Positions 8,368-17,824 of a DNA stretch of 64,000 nt are shown in pieces. The stretch is from Pedobacter frigoris (lineage in GTDB: Bacteria > Bacteroidota > Bacteroidia > Sphingobacteriales > Sphingobacteriaceae). The stretch covers positions 310,001 to 374,000 of the forward strand of contig NZ_SWBQ01000001.1 of assembly GCF_005116445.1 (NCBI RefSeq), read 5' to 3'. A program made the translations under genes and the position numbers. Below the pieces are notes generated by a model that ran no database searches, was not told where the DNA came from, and worked only from the letters and a program-made list of their open reading frames with translations. Position 1 is the stretch's first letter; the number at the start of each line of letters is the position of its first letter.

Positions 8368-9264
8368 ACCACTCAATATTCCCATCTTTAAATCATAAGT
8401 GGAAAGTATGATCTCCTTAATAGCGCAGGTCTCAATCACATAATCTGTTAGAATTGCTGCTATCACTATCATGTCAACTCTAAGTTTAACCAAGCCCGGC
8501 ATTTGATCGCGCTCATGGTGTGTTGAAGCAATTAGTTGCTTCGATAGGGATTGGTATGATGTAAATGGTATTGCTACAGATTTCACTGTTTTTACATCGA
8601 GATCTGCTAAAATGAGTCCTGCAAAAGTTTCAAATGCACCTGCTGAACCAATCAATTGTGCAGGTTTATAAATTGAACAGGCTATTTTTAAATCTTCAAG
8701 TGTTTCATTTAGATGCGTTTTGATCTCAGTCTTGTCGTTTTCACTGATCGGGTCTGAATTGAAATATGCCTGCATTAATCTTGCAGCACCCACATTGTAA
8801 CTTTTCTTCCAAACCAAGGCATGTTGGTTACAGATTATAAACTCAGTACTTCCTCCTCCAATGTCCATGATTAAGGAAGTGCTTTTAATAACGCCTGTAG
8901 CTTTTACTCCTCTATAAATGTACTCGGCTTCCACATCACCGGTAATCACCTCAATTTCTATGTCGGCTTGATGCTTAGCTGCATTTACGAATTCGCTGCC
9001 ATTCTCTGCGCTTCTCACAGCTGAAGTAGCTATCGCTCTTATTGTAGTTGCCTGGTGTTTGTCAATTTCTTTTCTAAAGTCTTGCAGCGTCTTGATTCCT
9101 CTTTCAAATGCCTCCGGAATGATGATGTTTTCATTGATTCTACCTTCACCGAGTTTTACAGGTACATTTGTTTTGTAAATAATCTGAACCTGGTGCGAAG
9201 GGGATATTTCTGCGATGATAAGGTGAAAAGTGTTGGTTCCAAGGTCTATAATAGCTGCTCTCAT
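8341..9264 (-). CDS. Ppx/GppA phosphatase family protein, short form
   Basis: 307 residues. ASKHA-fold ATP/phosphate loops are visible: AAIIDLGTNTFHLII at the N terminus and SLIMDIGGGSTEFII near residue 130. The protein stops after the two-domain catalytic core and lacks the C-terminal HD-like half of long exopolyphosphatases. Such short forms act on polyphosphate or pppGpp; which one cannot be told here. It converges with and overlaps maf by 27 bases. Confidence 0.87.
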   Translation of the reverse strand: MRAAIIDLGTNTFHLIIAEISPSHQVQIIYKTNVPVKLGEGRINENIIIPEAFERGIKTLQDFRKEIDKHQATTIRAIATSAVRSAENGSEFVNAAKHQADIEIEVITGDVEAEYIYRGVKATGVIKSTSLIMDIGGGSTEFIICNQHALVWKKSYNVGAARLMQAYFNSDPISENDKTEIKTHLNETLEDLKIACSIYKPAQLIGSAGAFETFAGLILADLDVKTVKSVAIPFTSYQSLSKQLIASTHHERDQMPGLVKLRVDMIVIAAILTDYVIETCAIKEIILSTYDLKMGILSGLKFRQGLV

Positions 9265-9303
9265 GTTGGTTTGGTTAGGGACGCAAAGCTATTAAAAATC
9301 TGC

Positions 9304-10029
9304 TCATTTATTTTGTGTCAATTCGATCAATTGTTTAGAATTTATCAGGGCTGAATTTCCCCATGTGTTATTAAAATAGACAAATATTTTTTTGTTTATT
9401 GGTTTAATATTTTCAGTAAATTGTATGATTTGTTCTTTTGGATACAGCGATTTATAAAGGACTGGCTTACCATGAAATCTATAATAGACAGGATCCACAT
9501 TCTGTATGATATCTTCAGGGAGTTCGGGAGAAGGGTAGCTGATCCCACTAAATGTGATGGCATTTGCCTGGAATGCCTCGAAAACTTCCTCCTTCCACCA
9601 GCTTTTGTGCCGGGGTTCTATTACATTATTAAAACCATGCCGCATTTGATTCAGGATCAAATCCAGGTGTTCTTTTGAAAATGTGAAGCTTGGTGGAAGT
9701 TGGAATAAAATGCAACCTAATTTATCTTTCAGTCCATCACTTGTGACATCATAGAAATCATTGATCAGACTCGTAGAATCTTTAAATCTGTTGTAATGAG
9801 TGATTGTTCTGGGCGCCTTAATGCTGAATAGAAAGTCGTCCGGACTTGTGTTGTGCCATGTTGAAAAGCTTTTCGCAGAAGGTTGCCTGTAAAAAGAGGA
9901 GTTGATCTCAATAGTATTAAAATGCTGGCAATAGTATTTGAACCAGTCTTTTTGAGGTAAACCTGCAGGATAGAAAATTTCTTTCCATTCCTTGTAATAA
10001 AATCCAGAGCAACCTATTCTCCATTCCAT
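9304..10029 (-). CDS. DUF72 family TIM-barrel protein
   Basis: 241 residues. The N terminus WRIGCSGFYYKEWKEIFYP and the segment FNTIEINSSFYRQPS are the signature of the YecE/DUF72 family, followed by FSIKAPRTITHYNR and a C-terminal KIFVYFNNTWGNSAL. The family adopts a TIM barrel; no reaction is established. It runs in the same direction as the ppx-like gene, 39 bases upstream of that gene's start. Confidence 0.87.
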   Translation of the reverse strand: MEWRIGCSGFYYKEWKEIFYPAGLPQKDWFKYYCQHFNTIEINSSFYRQPSAKSFSTWHNTSPDDFLFSIKAPRTITHYNRFKDSTSLINDFYDVTSDGLKDKLGCILFQLPPSFTFSKEHLDLILNQMRHGFNNVIEPRHKSWWKEEVFEAFQANAITFSGISYPSPELPEDIIQNVDPVYYRFHGKPVLYKSLYPKEQIIQFTENIKPINKKIFVYFNNTWGNSALINSKQLIELTQNK

Positions 10030-10084
10030 TTCTTAAAAATCTAATTGAGGTTATAACAAAGATTTTTGGGCTAAAGTTTGCTGC

Positions 10085-10115
10085 ATAAAAAAAGCCACCT
10101 TTTGGGTGGCTTCAA
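10085..10115 (-). terminator. Terminator of the grpE-dnaJ operon
   Basis: AAGCCACC (10092-10099) pairs with GGTGGCTT (10105-10112); on the minus strand the stem is followed by a run of seven T. Confidence 0.88.
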
Positions 10116-10130
10116 AAATTAATATATTAT

Positions 10131-11294
10131 TTATTCAAAATATTCTTTCATCTTTTCGAAGAAGCTCTTGTCATTCTTACCTGGCTGAGGTTTGAAATTC
10201 GGAGATTCTCTTAGCTTTTCAAGAATGCTTCTTTCTTCTGAGCTAAGTGCCTTAGGCGTCCATATGTTCACATGGATGATCTCATCACCACGGTGGTAAG
10301 AATTTACTTCAGGAATACCTTTGCCTTTTAAGCGTAATAACTTTCCGCTTTGGGTGCCAGGTTCAATCTTGATCTTAGCTTTTCCGTCTATAGTTGGCAC
10401 TTCAACACTGTAACCTAACGCTGCATCGATGATAGAAACATGCAGGTCGTAAACGACGTTGTTTCCTTCTCTTTTTAAAGTTTCATGAGGGATTTCTTCG
10501 ATCAGGATGATTAAATCTCCCGGAATACCTCCATTAGGAGCCGCGTTGCCTTTTCCACTCATGCTCAGCTGCATGCCATCACTTACACCCGCAGGGATGT
10601 TGATTGTTATGGTTTCTTCACCACGAACAACACCTTCGCCATGACAAGAATTACATTTCGCAGTAATCTGTTGACCGCTTCCATTACAGGTAGGACACGT
10701 AGAAGTGGTTTGCATCTGACCAAGGATGGTATTTGTAACTCTTCTTACAGCGCCACTTCCACCACATGTTTTACAAGTGCTCACTGAAGAACGATCTTTA
10801 GCTCCCGAGCCATCACAAGTTTTACAGGTAATTTGCTTGTTAACTTTTATCTTCTTCTCCGTGCCATTGGCAATTTCTTCGAGAGTGAGTTTTACTTTAA
10901 TGCGCAGATTGGTTCCTTTAGCAACTCTTCTTCCGCCGCGGGATTGCTGACCGCCTCCGCCAAAGAAACTTTCAAAAGGACTGCCACCTCCGCCAAAGAT
11001 ATCACCAAACTGGCTGAAGATATCATCCATATTCATGCCGCCACCGCCATAGCCACCACCAGCTGCGCCACCAACTCCTGCATGACCATAATGATCATAA
11101 CGTTGCTTTTTTTCCGGATTACTTAGGATTTCATAAGCTTCAGCAGCTTCTTTGAAGTTATCTTCGGCTTGCTTATCACCAGGATTTTTATCAGGGTGAT
11201 ACTTGATGGCCATTTTGCGATATGCCTTTTTTATTTCCTCAGCAGATGCGCCTTTGGCTACACCAAGCACATCATAATAATCTCTCTTGCTCAT
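10131..11294 (-). CDS. dnaJ: Chaperone DnaJ (Hsp40)
   Basis: 387 residues, usual length. The J domain has the HPD triad at 33-35; a Gly/Phe-rich linker follows (about 73-120). Four CxxCxGxG zinc repeats are present ([32 protein letters not shown]), followed by the C-terminal substrate-binding domains. DnaJ delivers unfolded clients to DnaK and stimulates its ATPase. It starts 5 bases after grpE on the same strand, and the operon ends at a terminator. dnaK is not in the window. Confidence 0.97.
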   Translation of the reverse strand: MSKRDYYDVLGVAKGASAEEIKKAYRKMAIKYHPDKNPGDKQAEDNFKEAAEAYEILSNPEKKQRYDHYGHAGVGGAAGGGYGGGGMNMDDIFSQFGDIFGGGGSPFESFFGGGGQQSRGGRRVAKGTNLRIKVKLTLEEIANGTEKKIKVNKQITCKTCDGSGAKDRSSVSTCKTCGGSGAVRRVTNTILGQMQTTSTCPTCNGSGQQITAKCNSCHGEGVVRGEETITINIPAGVSDGMQLSMSGKGNAAPNGGIPGDLIILIEEIPHETLKREGNNVVYDLHVSIIDAALGYSVEVPTIDGKAKIKIEPGTQSGKLLRLKGKGIPEVNSYHRGDEIIHVNIWTPKALSSEERSILEKLRESPNFKPQPGKNDKSFFEKMKEYFE

Positions 11295-11299
11295 ATTTC

Positions 11300-11872
11300 T
11301 TAACTGCCCACTACAACTTTAGCGAAACGGATTACCTTGTCATTTAAAGTATATCCCTTTTCAAGTTCATCAATTACCTTTCCTTTTAGCTCTTCGTTCG
11401 GTGCAGGTATTTTAGTAATTGCTTCATGATTATCAGTATCAAAAGCGGTATTTACGCTTTCCATTTCTTTTAGTCCCTTTTGCCCTAAAACACTTTTTAG
11501 CTTATTGTGAACCAATGAAATACCCTCGCGGATCGGATTGATATCAGTAGCACTTTCTATTGCTTTATTTGCACGGTCAAAGTCATCTAAAACAGGCAGC
11601 AGTGAGATAATGACATCTTTTCCTGCAGTTTGCAAAAGCTCCTGACGTTCTTTTTGAGTGCGTCGTTTATAATTGTCAAATTCAGCAAATAAACGTAAGT
11701 ATTTGTCATTTAATGCTGCATTTTCTTCTTTCAATTTATCTTCAGCTGATAACTCAATGGTTTCAGTTTCAGCACTTGCAGTTTCATCAGCAGTCTGCTC
11801 TGTTACTTGCTCTTCAGTTTTATTTTCCACAATCGGGTCTTCGTTATTGTCTTTTTTCTTCTTGCTAAACAT
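11300..11872 (-). CDS. grpE: Nucleotide exchange factor GrpE
   Basis: 190 residues from the ATG at 11872 ([13 protein letters not shown]). A start at 11914 is possible but adds 14 residues unlike the family. An acidic, Glu/Thr-rich disordered N terminus (about 10-50) precedes the long coiled coil ([29 protein letters not shown]) and the beta-domain motif GMxxV-like end [18 protein letters not shown]. GrpE releases ADP from DnaK. I saw no CIRCE inverted repeat upstream. Confidence 0.95.
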   Translation of the reverse strand: MFSKKKKDNNEDPIVENKTEEQVTEQTADETASAETETIELSAEDKLKEENAALNDKYLRLFAEFDNYKRRTQKERQELLQTAGKDVIISLLPVLDDFDRANKAIESATDINPIREGISLVHNKLKSVLGQKGLKEMESVNTAFDTDNHEAITKIPAPNEELKGKVIDELEKGYTLNDKVIRFAKVVVGS

Positions 11873-11991
11873 GGTGTAGTAGAATTTTGATGGTAAACTC
11901 AAAAGTTTTGCCAATGAAATATATGCGCCATGCTGTCAGTTTTAATTACAATTGACTGATCAGAATGGCTGAAAAAGAATGTTTTGTCAGA

Positions 11992-12675
11992 TTAAACTAT
12001 TTGTGCGTCTTCATGAATAACGCCACCTTCACATTTAATGATTCTTGATGGGAATGTACGAATGATATGATAATCATGTGTAGCCATTAAGACCGCTGTA
12101 CCACCCTGACTGATCTGTTTCAATAGTAAAACAATTTCTTCAGACGTGTCAGGATCAAGGTTTCCTGTAGGTTCATCAGCAAGTATGATCTCAGGATTAT
12201 TTAACAAAGCCCTTGCAATAACGACGCGTTGCTGCTCACCGCCCGAAAGCTCATGAGGCATTTTCCTTATTTTAGAACGCAGGCCTACTTTCTCTAGCAC
12301 ATCTTTTATGCGTTCGTCAATCAACGCTTTATCTTTCCAGCCTGTAGCTTTCAATACAAATTCAAGGTTCTTTTCAATTGTTCTGTCGGTCAGTAACTGA
12401 AAATCCTGAAATACGATTCCCAATTTTCTGCGCAGGAAAGGAACGTCTTTAATCGCCAGATTCTTTAAGTCAAAGCCAGCGACAAGACCGTCACCGTTAC
12501 CAATATGAAGATCTCCATAGATGATCTTAAGCAAACTGCTTTTTCCCGAACCCGTCTGACCGATTAAAAAAACAAACTCACCCTTGTCAACATTCAAATT
12601 TACACTTGATAAAACCAGGTGTTTCTGTTGAAATACATCTACATTTCTTAAATTTATAACTGCGTTTCCTGTCAT
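11992..12675 (-). CDS. ftsE: FtsE-type ABC ATP-binding protein
   Basis: 227 residues. Walker A GQTGSGKSS (39-47), Q-loop FQDFQLL, signature LSGGEQQRV near 143, Walker B ILADEPTG and the H-loop ATHD are all intact. Length and the basic FLRRKLGIVFQD segment fit FtsE, the ATPase that with FtsX controls cell-wall hydrolases at the septum. No ftsX is next to it; the related lipoprotein-export family LolD is the alternative. It begins 1 base after the small upstream gene. Confidence 0.82.
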   Translation of the reverse strand: MTGNAVINLRNVDVFQQKHLVLSSVNLNVDKGEFVFLIGQTGSGKSSLLKIIYGDLHIGNGDGLVAGFDLKNLAIKDVPFLRRKLGIVFQDFQLLTDRTIEKNLEFVLKATGWKDKALIDERIKDVLEKVGLRSKIRKMPHELSGGEQQRVVIARALLNNPEIILADEPTGNLDPDTSEEIVLLLKQISQGGTAVLMATHDYHIIRTFPSRIIKCEGGVIHEDAQIV

Positions 12676-12676
12676 C

Positions 12677-12880
12677 TTAAATATCTATTTTAGCGATTTG
12701 TCCGAAAGGCAAATCATTTACAAAATCCATTATATAAGGTAATTTGTCGCCCAGCCCCAACTTATCTAATGATTTGTCAGGTCTGTCAACCCTGAAATAT
12801 GCCAGGAGAGTGAACTTATCATCCCTCAATTGTACATAGTCAGGAATTTTAGCAATGCCTTTTACTTTAATAACATACAT
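12677..12880 (-). CDS. Small conserved protein of unknown function, upstream of ftsE
   Basis: 67 residues, no signal peptide or membrane segment. It begins MYVIKVKGIAKIPDYVQLRD and ends FGQIAKIDI, a pattern of short beta strands. The spacing to ftsE is 1 base, so the two are cotranscribed. I recall similar small proteins next to ftsE in other Bacteroidota, but no function is known to me. Confidence 0.65.
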   Translation of the reverse strand: MYVIKVKGIAKIPDYVQLRDDKFTLLAYFRVDRPDKSLDKLGLGDKLPYIMDFVNDLPFGQIAKIDI

Positions 12881-12923
12881 CAGGTCAAAAATAGTATTTC
12901 AAAATGAGACCATCATGATTTTT

Positions 12924-14852
12924 TTATCTAAGTATCGTAACTGATCCGGTTAATGGTTTTAAATCCGGGTCCAGGTTAATGATATAATAATAGACACCAA
13001 TAGGAAGATCTTCATTTTTAAACCTGCCATCCCATGGTTTTTCATAGCCGATACTTTGAAAAACCAATTCACCATACCTGTTCATCACCTTAATGCCAGA
13101 GTTTTTATAGGTGTCAACAGCCTCGAGCTTCCACGTGTCATTCACACCGTCGCCATTAGGACTAAAAGCATTTCTGATCATTACGGTAGGGTACACCCTG
13201 ATGAATACCTCGTCAGTAGAAATATTACAGTCGGAAATCGCAGTTAGTGTATACGTAATGTCTCTTTTAGGTGAAGCCACAGGGTTTATTTTAGACGGAT
13301 CATCAAGACCATCGCTGGGCGACCAGCTATAAGTGACATGGTTTCCGCTTACATTTCCGTTCAGAATAGTACTCTGCCCCTCAAGTATTTTCTTATCTGT
13401 TCCTGCAGATGCTTTCGGGTCTTCTAAAACAACGACTTTTACTTCTGCCGAACTTTCGCAGATACCATTTGAAACGACCACTTTATATGTTGTAGTTTTC
13501 TGTGGATTTGCGGAAGGATCAGGAATGTCTGTCGCCGATAAGCCTTCTGCAGGAGACCACCGATAGGTTGTGCCACCGGAAGCCATGAGCTGTGCGCTGC
13601 TTCCTTTGCAGATTTCAAGGAGCGGACCAGCCACAGTGGCTATTGCCCTTGGTATTACGGTGATGTTTGTCTGCGTGGAAGTAATACATCCGCTACTGCT
13701 GGTGACCACAACTTTATACAGTCCGCTCATTGAAGCGGTTGCATTAGGGATTGTTGGTGATTTTTCAGAAGCGGTATAGCCATTAGGGCCAGTCCATGCA
13801 TAAGTTCCGCCTGTTGAAGTTAAGTCTAAAGTGATAGGGTCTCCGAGGCAAACCAGTTTGTTGGGTGCTATATTGAGGACGGGTAGGGGATTTACATTGA
13901 TGGTCAGCACCTGAGACACCGTCCTGCAGTTTACAGAACTGAAATTTCCTGGTTCAGCTGCAGTAAAACGATACTGGTAAGTGCCTTTTGATGCATTGCT
14001 GAAAGTGACCTGCATGTTTCTTGTGATCTCATTAGGAACGTCATTCCAGCCACTATTATTCAGGTTGAATTGCCATTGATGCCTAAGAGTGGGTGAGCCC
14101 TGCACATCCGCATTGAAATTAAAACTTCCGTTTCCACCTTCACAGATGTTTTCCACGTTATTGTCTGCGCTGTTGAGTTTAGTCGTAATACTTGGGCCAC
14201 AAGCTCTGAACGTGATGTCATCGAGTGCCAGGTCATTGCCACTTCCTCCCGGTCCGTTATTGATCATTCTTATTTTCACCGCACTTGCGTTGGTCGTTTG
14301 AAAAAGAAATCCATATTGCTTCCATTCAGGATTACCATTATCTATATCTCCTGTATTGAAAGTCTGAAGTACATCATCATTAAGCGTTAATATGGAAAAA
14401 GTAATGTTAGGCTTTTTGCCGTTCGTATTTCTTAAGATATTTACTATCCAGGCGGCAAACTCATAAGTTGTATTGGGACAAAGGTCTATGGCTACAGTTG
14501 ACTCGTAAAACATGCCAGGTGTTTCACTTGCATTTACCACCATCATGTAACCGTCAGGATCATTTGGTGTATGGTTCTGTACCGTATACCAGCCTGAGTT
14601 CATCCCGGCAGTAGTTTTTGCTATGGAATAATCCCCGTCATGCGGATTGCCGGAGGCGCTTGAAGTATTATAATTGTAAGAGGTATTACTTCCTACGCCA
14701 GGACCAAAAAAGGCAGAGCCTCTCCCAAAATCAATATTGATAACCGGATCACCCAACGATCCGGTGCATACCTGAGATTTAACAGGAATGCCGGCCAATA
14801 CCAGCATAAGTACTGTCAACAACAAGCCAGCAGCTAATTTTTTGAACGTCAC
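12924..14852 (-). CDS. Secreted Ig/PKD-like repeat protein with T9SS type B sorting domain
   Basis: 642 residues. A signal peptide (about 1-27, ending PVKSQ) is followed by a jelly-roll-like region (about 30-215, with YTVQNHTPNDPDGYMMVVNA and LALDDITFRACGP). Three Ig/PKD-like repeats follow, two with the motif WSPxxGLxDxS. The C terminus from about 560 is the gliding-motility-associated CHU_C domain: RNAFSPNGDGVNDTWK, VMNRYGELVFQS, WDGRFKNEDLPIGVYYYII. That domain directs export by the type IX secretion system and surface attachment. The protein is probably a cell-surface adhesin or carbohydrate-binding protein; the ligand is unknown. Confidence 0.88.
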   Translation of the reverse strand: MTFKKLAAGLLLTVLMLVLAGIPVKSQVCTGSLGDPVINIDFGRGSAFFGPGVGSNTSYNYNTSSASGNPHDGDYSIAKTTAGMNSGWYTVQNHTPNDPDGYMMVVNASETPGMFYESTVAIDLCPNTTYEFAAWIVNILRNTNGKKPNITFSILTLNDDVLQTFNTGDIDNGNPEWKQYGFLFQTTNASAVKIRMINNGPGGSGNDLALDDITFRACGPSITTKLNSADNNVENICEGGNGSFNFNADVQGSPTLRHQWQFNLNNSGWNDVPNEITRNMQVTFSNASKGTYQYRFTAAEPGNFSSVNCRTVSQVLTINVNPLPVLNIAPNKLVCLGDPITLDLTSTGGTYAWTGPNGYTASEKSPTIPNATASMSGLYKVVVTSSSGCITSTQTNITVIPRAIATVAGPLLEICKGSSAQLMASGGTTYRWSPAEGLSATDIPDPSANPQKTTTYKVVVSNGICESSAEVKVVVLEDPKASAGTDKKILEGQSTILNGNVSGNHVTYSWSPSDGLDDPSKINPVASPKRDITYTLTAISDCNISTDEVFIRVYPTVMIRNAFSPNGDGVNDTWKLEAVDTYKNSGIKVMNRYGELVFQSIGYEKPWDGRFKNEDLPIGVYYYIINLDPDLKPLTGSVTILR

Positions 14853-14908
14853 AATGAATCAATCGGTTGATTCATAAAGATAGTAGAATAAAATTAAGTT
14901 AACAGCCT

Positions 14909-15928
14909 TTACAGCTGCTTTAAGAACTCAATGGTATTCACATTATCTGCATAATCCCAAAGCTTGGGTTTCTGACTTTTGCCAAATCCTATCAAACCTG
15001 TTTTTAGACACAAAGGAGCTTTTGTTACGATACACTGAATGGTATTTTCCAGCATACTGAGCTCTTCATTAACCTCCTCAATATTCTTGTAAGTCTGATA
15101 GTATATCACCGATAAAGGAGAAGACATACCAGTGTCTTCCTTTAGCAGCAAGAAACCATTGTCGTAATGAGAGGCGCTATTTACCAGGTAGATGGATTTG
15201 TTATAGTCGTAATTGTTGTTGTATTTAAAGTGGTTGATGATATCCTTGTAACCTTCCAGTGGCTCAAAAAAGTTCTTGATTTCATATCCTTCAGGAATGT
15301 AGATCTTTGATACGTTTCTGCAGCCCAATCCAAAATAATCAAAAATATCGTGGCCTAATTCAGTGATTTCTTCTACAGTTTCTTCGCCTGTCAATACAGC
15401 TATACTGTTTCTGTTCTTACGTATGATGTTCGGAACATTGCCAAAATAATATTCAAAATACCTCGAGGTATTGTTACTTCCCGTAGCTATAATGGCATCA
15501 AAATCTTTCAAACGATCTGCATAAATGATATGTGGAGCCAATAGCGGTTCTATTTTTACCAGTTGAGTAAGCAGGGCAGGCAGCAATTTATCGTCTGATG
15601 AAGAAAGTTTGATTAATGCAATATTTCCCGTAGCGATTACTGAAAGCACATCGTGAAATCCGACCATCGGAATATTTCCAGCCAGAATTAGACCTACTTT
15701 TTTTGGAGCATCACTAACCTTTGTTTCTTCAAACCATTTAGCTAAATCCTGTTCACTAAGCATGCTGCTAAAAGAATACAAGGCTTTTTCAACTTCCTCA
15801 ACTGTAAACCATGCATTGCTGTTCTTTGCAGAAAAGATTAAATTTTTAAAGGCTTCATCGGGATTGGCCATGAAGTCTCCAAGTTTTTTGAATGCAATAA
15901 TTAGTTTTTCAGTATTAAGGATTGGCAT
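14909..15928 (-). CDS. LuxC-like acyl-CoA reductase
   Basis: 339 residues. The segment VGLILAGNIPMVGFHD and the later AIIATGSNNTSRYFEYYFG and LGCRNVSKIY (with the probable active-site cysteine) match the LuxC/acyl-CoA reductase branch of the aldehyde dehydrogenase superfamily. Such enzymes reduce activated fatty acids to aldehydes with NADPH. No luxA, luxB, luxD or luxE genes are present, so bioluminescence is not implied. It is divergent from a ferredoxin gene 77 bases away. Confidence 0.83.
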   Translation of the reverse strand: MPILNTEKLIIAFKKLGDFMANPDEAFKNLIFSAKNSNAWFTVEEVEKALYSFSSMLSEQDLAKWFEETKVSDAPKKVGLILAGNIPMVGFHDVLSVIATGNIALIKLSSSDDKLLPALLTQLVKIEPLLAPHIIYADRLKDFDAIIATGSNNTSRYFEYYFGNVPNIIRKNRNSIAVLTGEETVEEITELGHDIFDYFGLGCRNVSKIYIPEGYEIKNFFEPLEGYKDIINHFKYNNNYDYNKSIYLVNSASHYDNGFLLLKEDTGMSSPLSVIYYQTYKNIEEVNEELSMLENTIQCIVTKAPLCLKTGLIGFGKSQKPKLWDYADNVNTIEFLKQL

Positions 15929-15931
15929 AAT

Positions 15932-15964
15932 TTCAACAATTTTAAAGTTTAAGTGTTATATTTG
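15932..15964 (+). promoter_or_regulatory. Promoter of the dicluster ferredoxin gene
   Basis: TTG at 15932-15934 and a perfect -7 box TATATTTG at 15957-15964, 22 bases apart, fit the Bacteroidota sigma-A consensus. The coding start is 42 bases downstream. Confidence 0.6.
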
Positions 15965-16005
15965 CGATGCAAAGGTAAACTTAGCAAATAGATTTAGACG
16001 AAGAC

Positions 16006-16356
16006 ATGGCTATTAAAATAACAGACGAATGTATTAACTGCGGAGCATGTGAGCCTGAATGCCCTAATAATGCAATTTATGATGCAGGCACTGCCTGGAG
16101 ATTTTCTGATGGTACCAACTTACATGGTATCATTGATTTTGGTGATAAACAAATAGATTCGGAAGCTGCACAGGAAGCAGTGTCTGATGAAGTTTACTAT
16201 ATCGTTTCTGACAAATGTACTGAGTGTAAGGGTTTCCACGACGAGCCTCAGTGTGCTGCGGTATGTCCGGTAGACTGCTGTGTGGATGATGAAGATGTAC
16301 GTGAAACAGAAGAAGAGCTGTTGGCGAAAAAAGCTTGGTTACACCAGGAAGGCTAG
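16006..16356 (+). CDS. 4Fe-4S dicluster ferredoxin
   Basis: 116 residues. The first cluster motif is [12 protein letters not shown] at 11-22. The second is [18 protein letters not shown] near 64-81, with a long spacer between its first two and last two cysteines, as in Allochromatium-type 2[4Fe-4S] ferredoxins. An acidic C-terminal extension follows ([13 protein letters not shown]). It is a soluble low-potential electron carrier. It is divergent from the acyl-CoA reductase and has its own promoter and terminator. Confidence 0.92.
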   Translation: MAIKITDECINCGACEPECPNNAIYDAGTAWRFSDGTNLHGIIDFGDKQIDSEAAQEAVSDEVYYIVSDKCTECKGFHDEPQCAAVCPVDCCVDDEDVRETEEELLAKKAWLHQEG

Positions 16357-16386
16357 CTGATATAAGATTTTAGAATTACGATTATT

Positions 16387-16415
16387 AAAAAGGCGCCCAA
16401 AGGCGCCTTTTTTTT
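16387..16415. terminator. Bidirectional terminator between ferredoxin and uspA
   Basis: GGCGCC (16392-16397), loop CAAA, GGCGCC (16402-16407), flanked by five A on the left and eight T on the right, so it can serve both convergent genes. Confidence 0.92.
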
Positions 16416-16431
16416 GTTAGCGAAGGCAGGG

Positions 16432-16905
16432 TCAGCCCCCTGTATGCTTATAAGGTTTTTCTTCATATTTATTAGGTACAATCAGTACAGGACAGGCAGA
16501 TTTGCGGGCAACATGCTCTGCAACACTACCCATCAGGAAATGATACAACCCTGTTCTGCCGTAAGTGCCGATTACAATCAAATCAGATCCGTATTCATCA
16601 GACTGTTTTATAATTCCATGAGCGGCACTGTCAATTACGCTCATATAAATGGTAGGAATGCCATTGCTATATTTTGATTCTATTTCCTTAAGCAGCATGT
16701 GGCTGTTTTCCTCACTGTTATCATATGCTTCCAAAAAAACAGGGGCAAGTGTAAGGTCAGGATTTACATTGGCCGGTACCGGCTCTATTATGTTTACCAA
16801 AGCAACTTCAGCACCAAAGGTTTTTGCGACTTCATAGCCCACTCTCGCTGCCTTTTCGGAGCAGGTGCTATTGTCGACAGCGATAAGGATCTTCTTGAGG
16901 TTCAT
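16432..16905 (-). CDS. Universal stress protein UspA family
   Basis: 157 residues, a single Usp domain. The N terminus KKILIAVDNSTCSEKAARV and the ATP-binding GTYGRTGLYHFLMGSVAEHV followed by CPVLIVP are diagnostic; the GxxGx9GS pattern suggests the ATP-binding subclass. The family is induced by stress and growth arrest. It converges with the ferredoxin gene across a shared terminator. Confidence 0.92.
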   Translation of the reverse strand: MNLKKILIAVDNSTCSEKAARVGYEVAKTFGAEVALVNIIEPVPANVNPDLTLAPVFLEAYDNSEENSHMLLKEIESKYSNGIPTIYMSVIDSAAHGIIKQSDEYGSDLIVIGTYGRTGLYHFLMGSVAEHVARKSACPVLIVPNKYEEKPYKHTGG

Positions 16906-16984
16906 CTTTATATAGATTAAGGTTTATATATAAAAATAACAATTTCAGCGTATAAAAGTTTATTTTTATGCATTGATTTAAACT

Positions 16985-17764
16985 ATGGAATTACAATACG
17001 GAATATGCAAAGTAGCCGTTGCACAACTAAGAGCCGAGCCATCGGACCGTGCAGAGATCAGTACTCAGCTACTTTTTGGCGATCATGTAGAAATCATTGA
17101 AAAGACAGAGAAATGGTGGAGGATAAAAAATGCATACGATGGTTATGAGGGCTGGATGGATTTTAAACAACTAGACAATGTACAGGCAGATGTATGGGAT
17201 AAGTTAGATAATTATAAGCATTTGACTCCCGCCTCTTTAAATAATACTGTGATTGGCCCGGATGGGAGTGCTTATTATCTTTCCCCTGGAAGTAATCTGC
17301 CCTTATATCAGGATGGATATTGCTACCTGGGGGATGAAAAATTTAAAGTTGAGTTTAATCCAGGGACAGTATCTCCAAGTACAAAAGAGGACCTGATCAC
17401 TACAGCCACTTTTTTTCAGAATGTACCATACTTGTGGGGCGGAAAAAACCTATATGGGATTGACTGTTCAGGTTTTATGCAGATTGTATTCAAATTGAAT
17501 GGAATCAAACTAAAGCGTGATGCCTGGCAGCAGGCAGAACAAGGCAGTGTCGTTGATTTTCTGCAGGAAGTCGAGCCGGGAGATGTGGCCTTTTTTGATA
17601 ATGACGAGGGTAGAATTACACATGTTGGTATGATGTTGAATGCCACAGAGATCATTCATGCTTCAGGCAAGGTAAGAATAGATAAAATGGACAACCAGGG
17701 CATTTATAATGCAGAACTCGGCAGGTACACCCATAAACTTCGAATTATTAAAAGATTTGCTTAA
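16985..17764 (+). CDS. SH3-domain NlpC/P60 peptidoglycan hydrolase
   Basis: 259 residues. The N-terminal part (about 5-70) is a bacterial SH3 fold (LRAEPSDRAEISTQLLFGD, WWRIKNAYDGYEGWM), probably followed by a second SH3-like segment. The C-terminal NlpC/P60 domain has the catalytic cysteine in YGIDCSGFMQIVF (near 160) and histidine in RITHVGMML, then IIHASG. Family members cleave the gamma-D-glutamyl-diamino acid bond in cell-wall peptides. No signal peptide is visible, so it may recycle wall peptides in the cytoplasm, or the true start is different. Confidence 0.88.
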   Translation: MELQYGICKVAVAQLRAEPSDRAEISTQLLFGDHVEIIEKTEKWWRIKNAYDGYEGWMDFKQLDNVQADVWDKLDNYKHLTPASLNNTVIGPDGSAYYLSPGSNLPLYQDGYCYLGDEKFKVEFNPGTVSPSTKEDLITTATFFQNVPYLWGGKNLYGIDCSGFMQIVFKLNGIKLKRDAWQQAEQGSVVDFLQEVEPGDVAFFDNDEGRITHVGMMLNATEIIHASGKVRIDKMDNQGIYNAELGRYTHKLRIIKRFA

Positions 17765-17824
17765 TAGTTTTTATAGATTTATGGAATAATTATTTTTCCG
17801 CATCTCTATTAGAAATATATAAGT

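Noticed and set aside
11873..11914. Upstream start for grpE
   Set aside because: The additional 14 residues are hydrophobic and unlike GrpE; the ATG at 11872 gives the usual acidic N terminus.
14909..15928. Bioluminescence system
   Set aside because: A LuxC-like reductase alone is common in Bacteroidota; no luxA or luxB is present.
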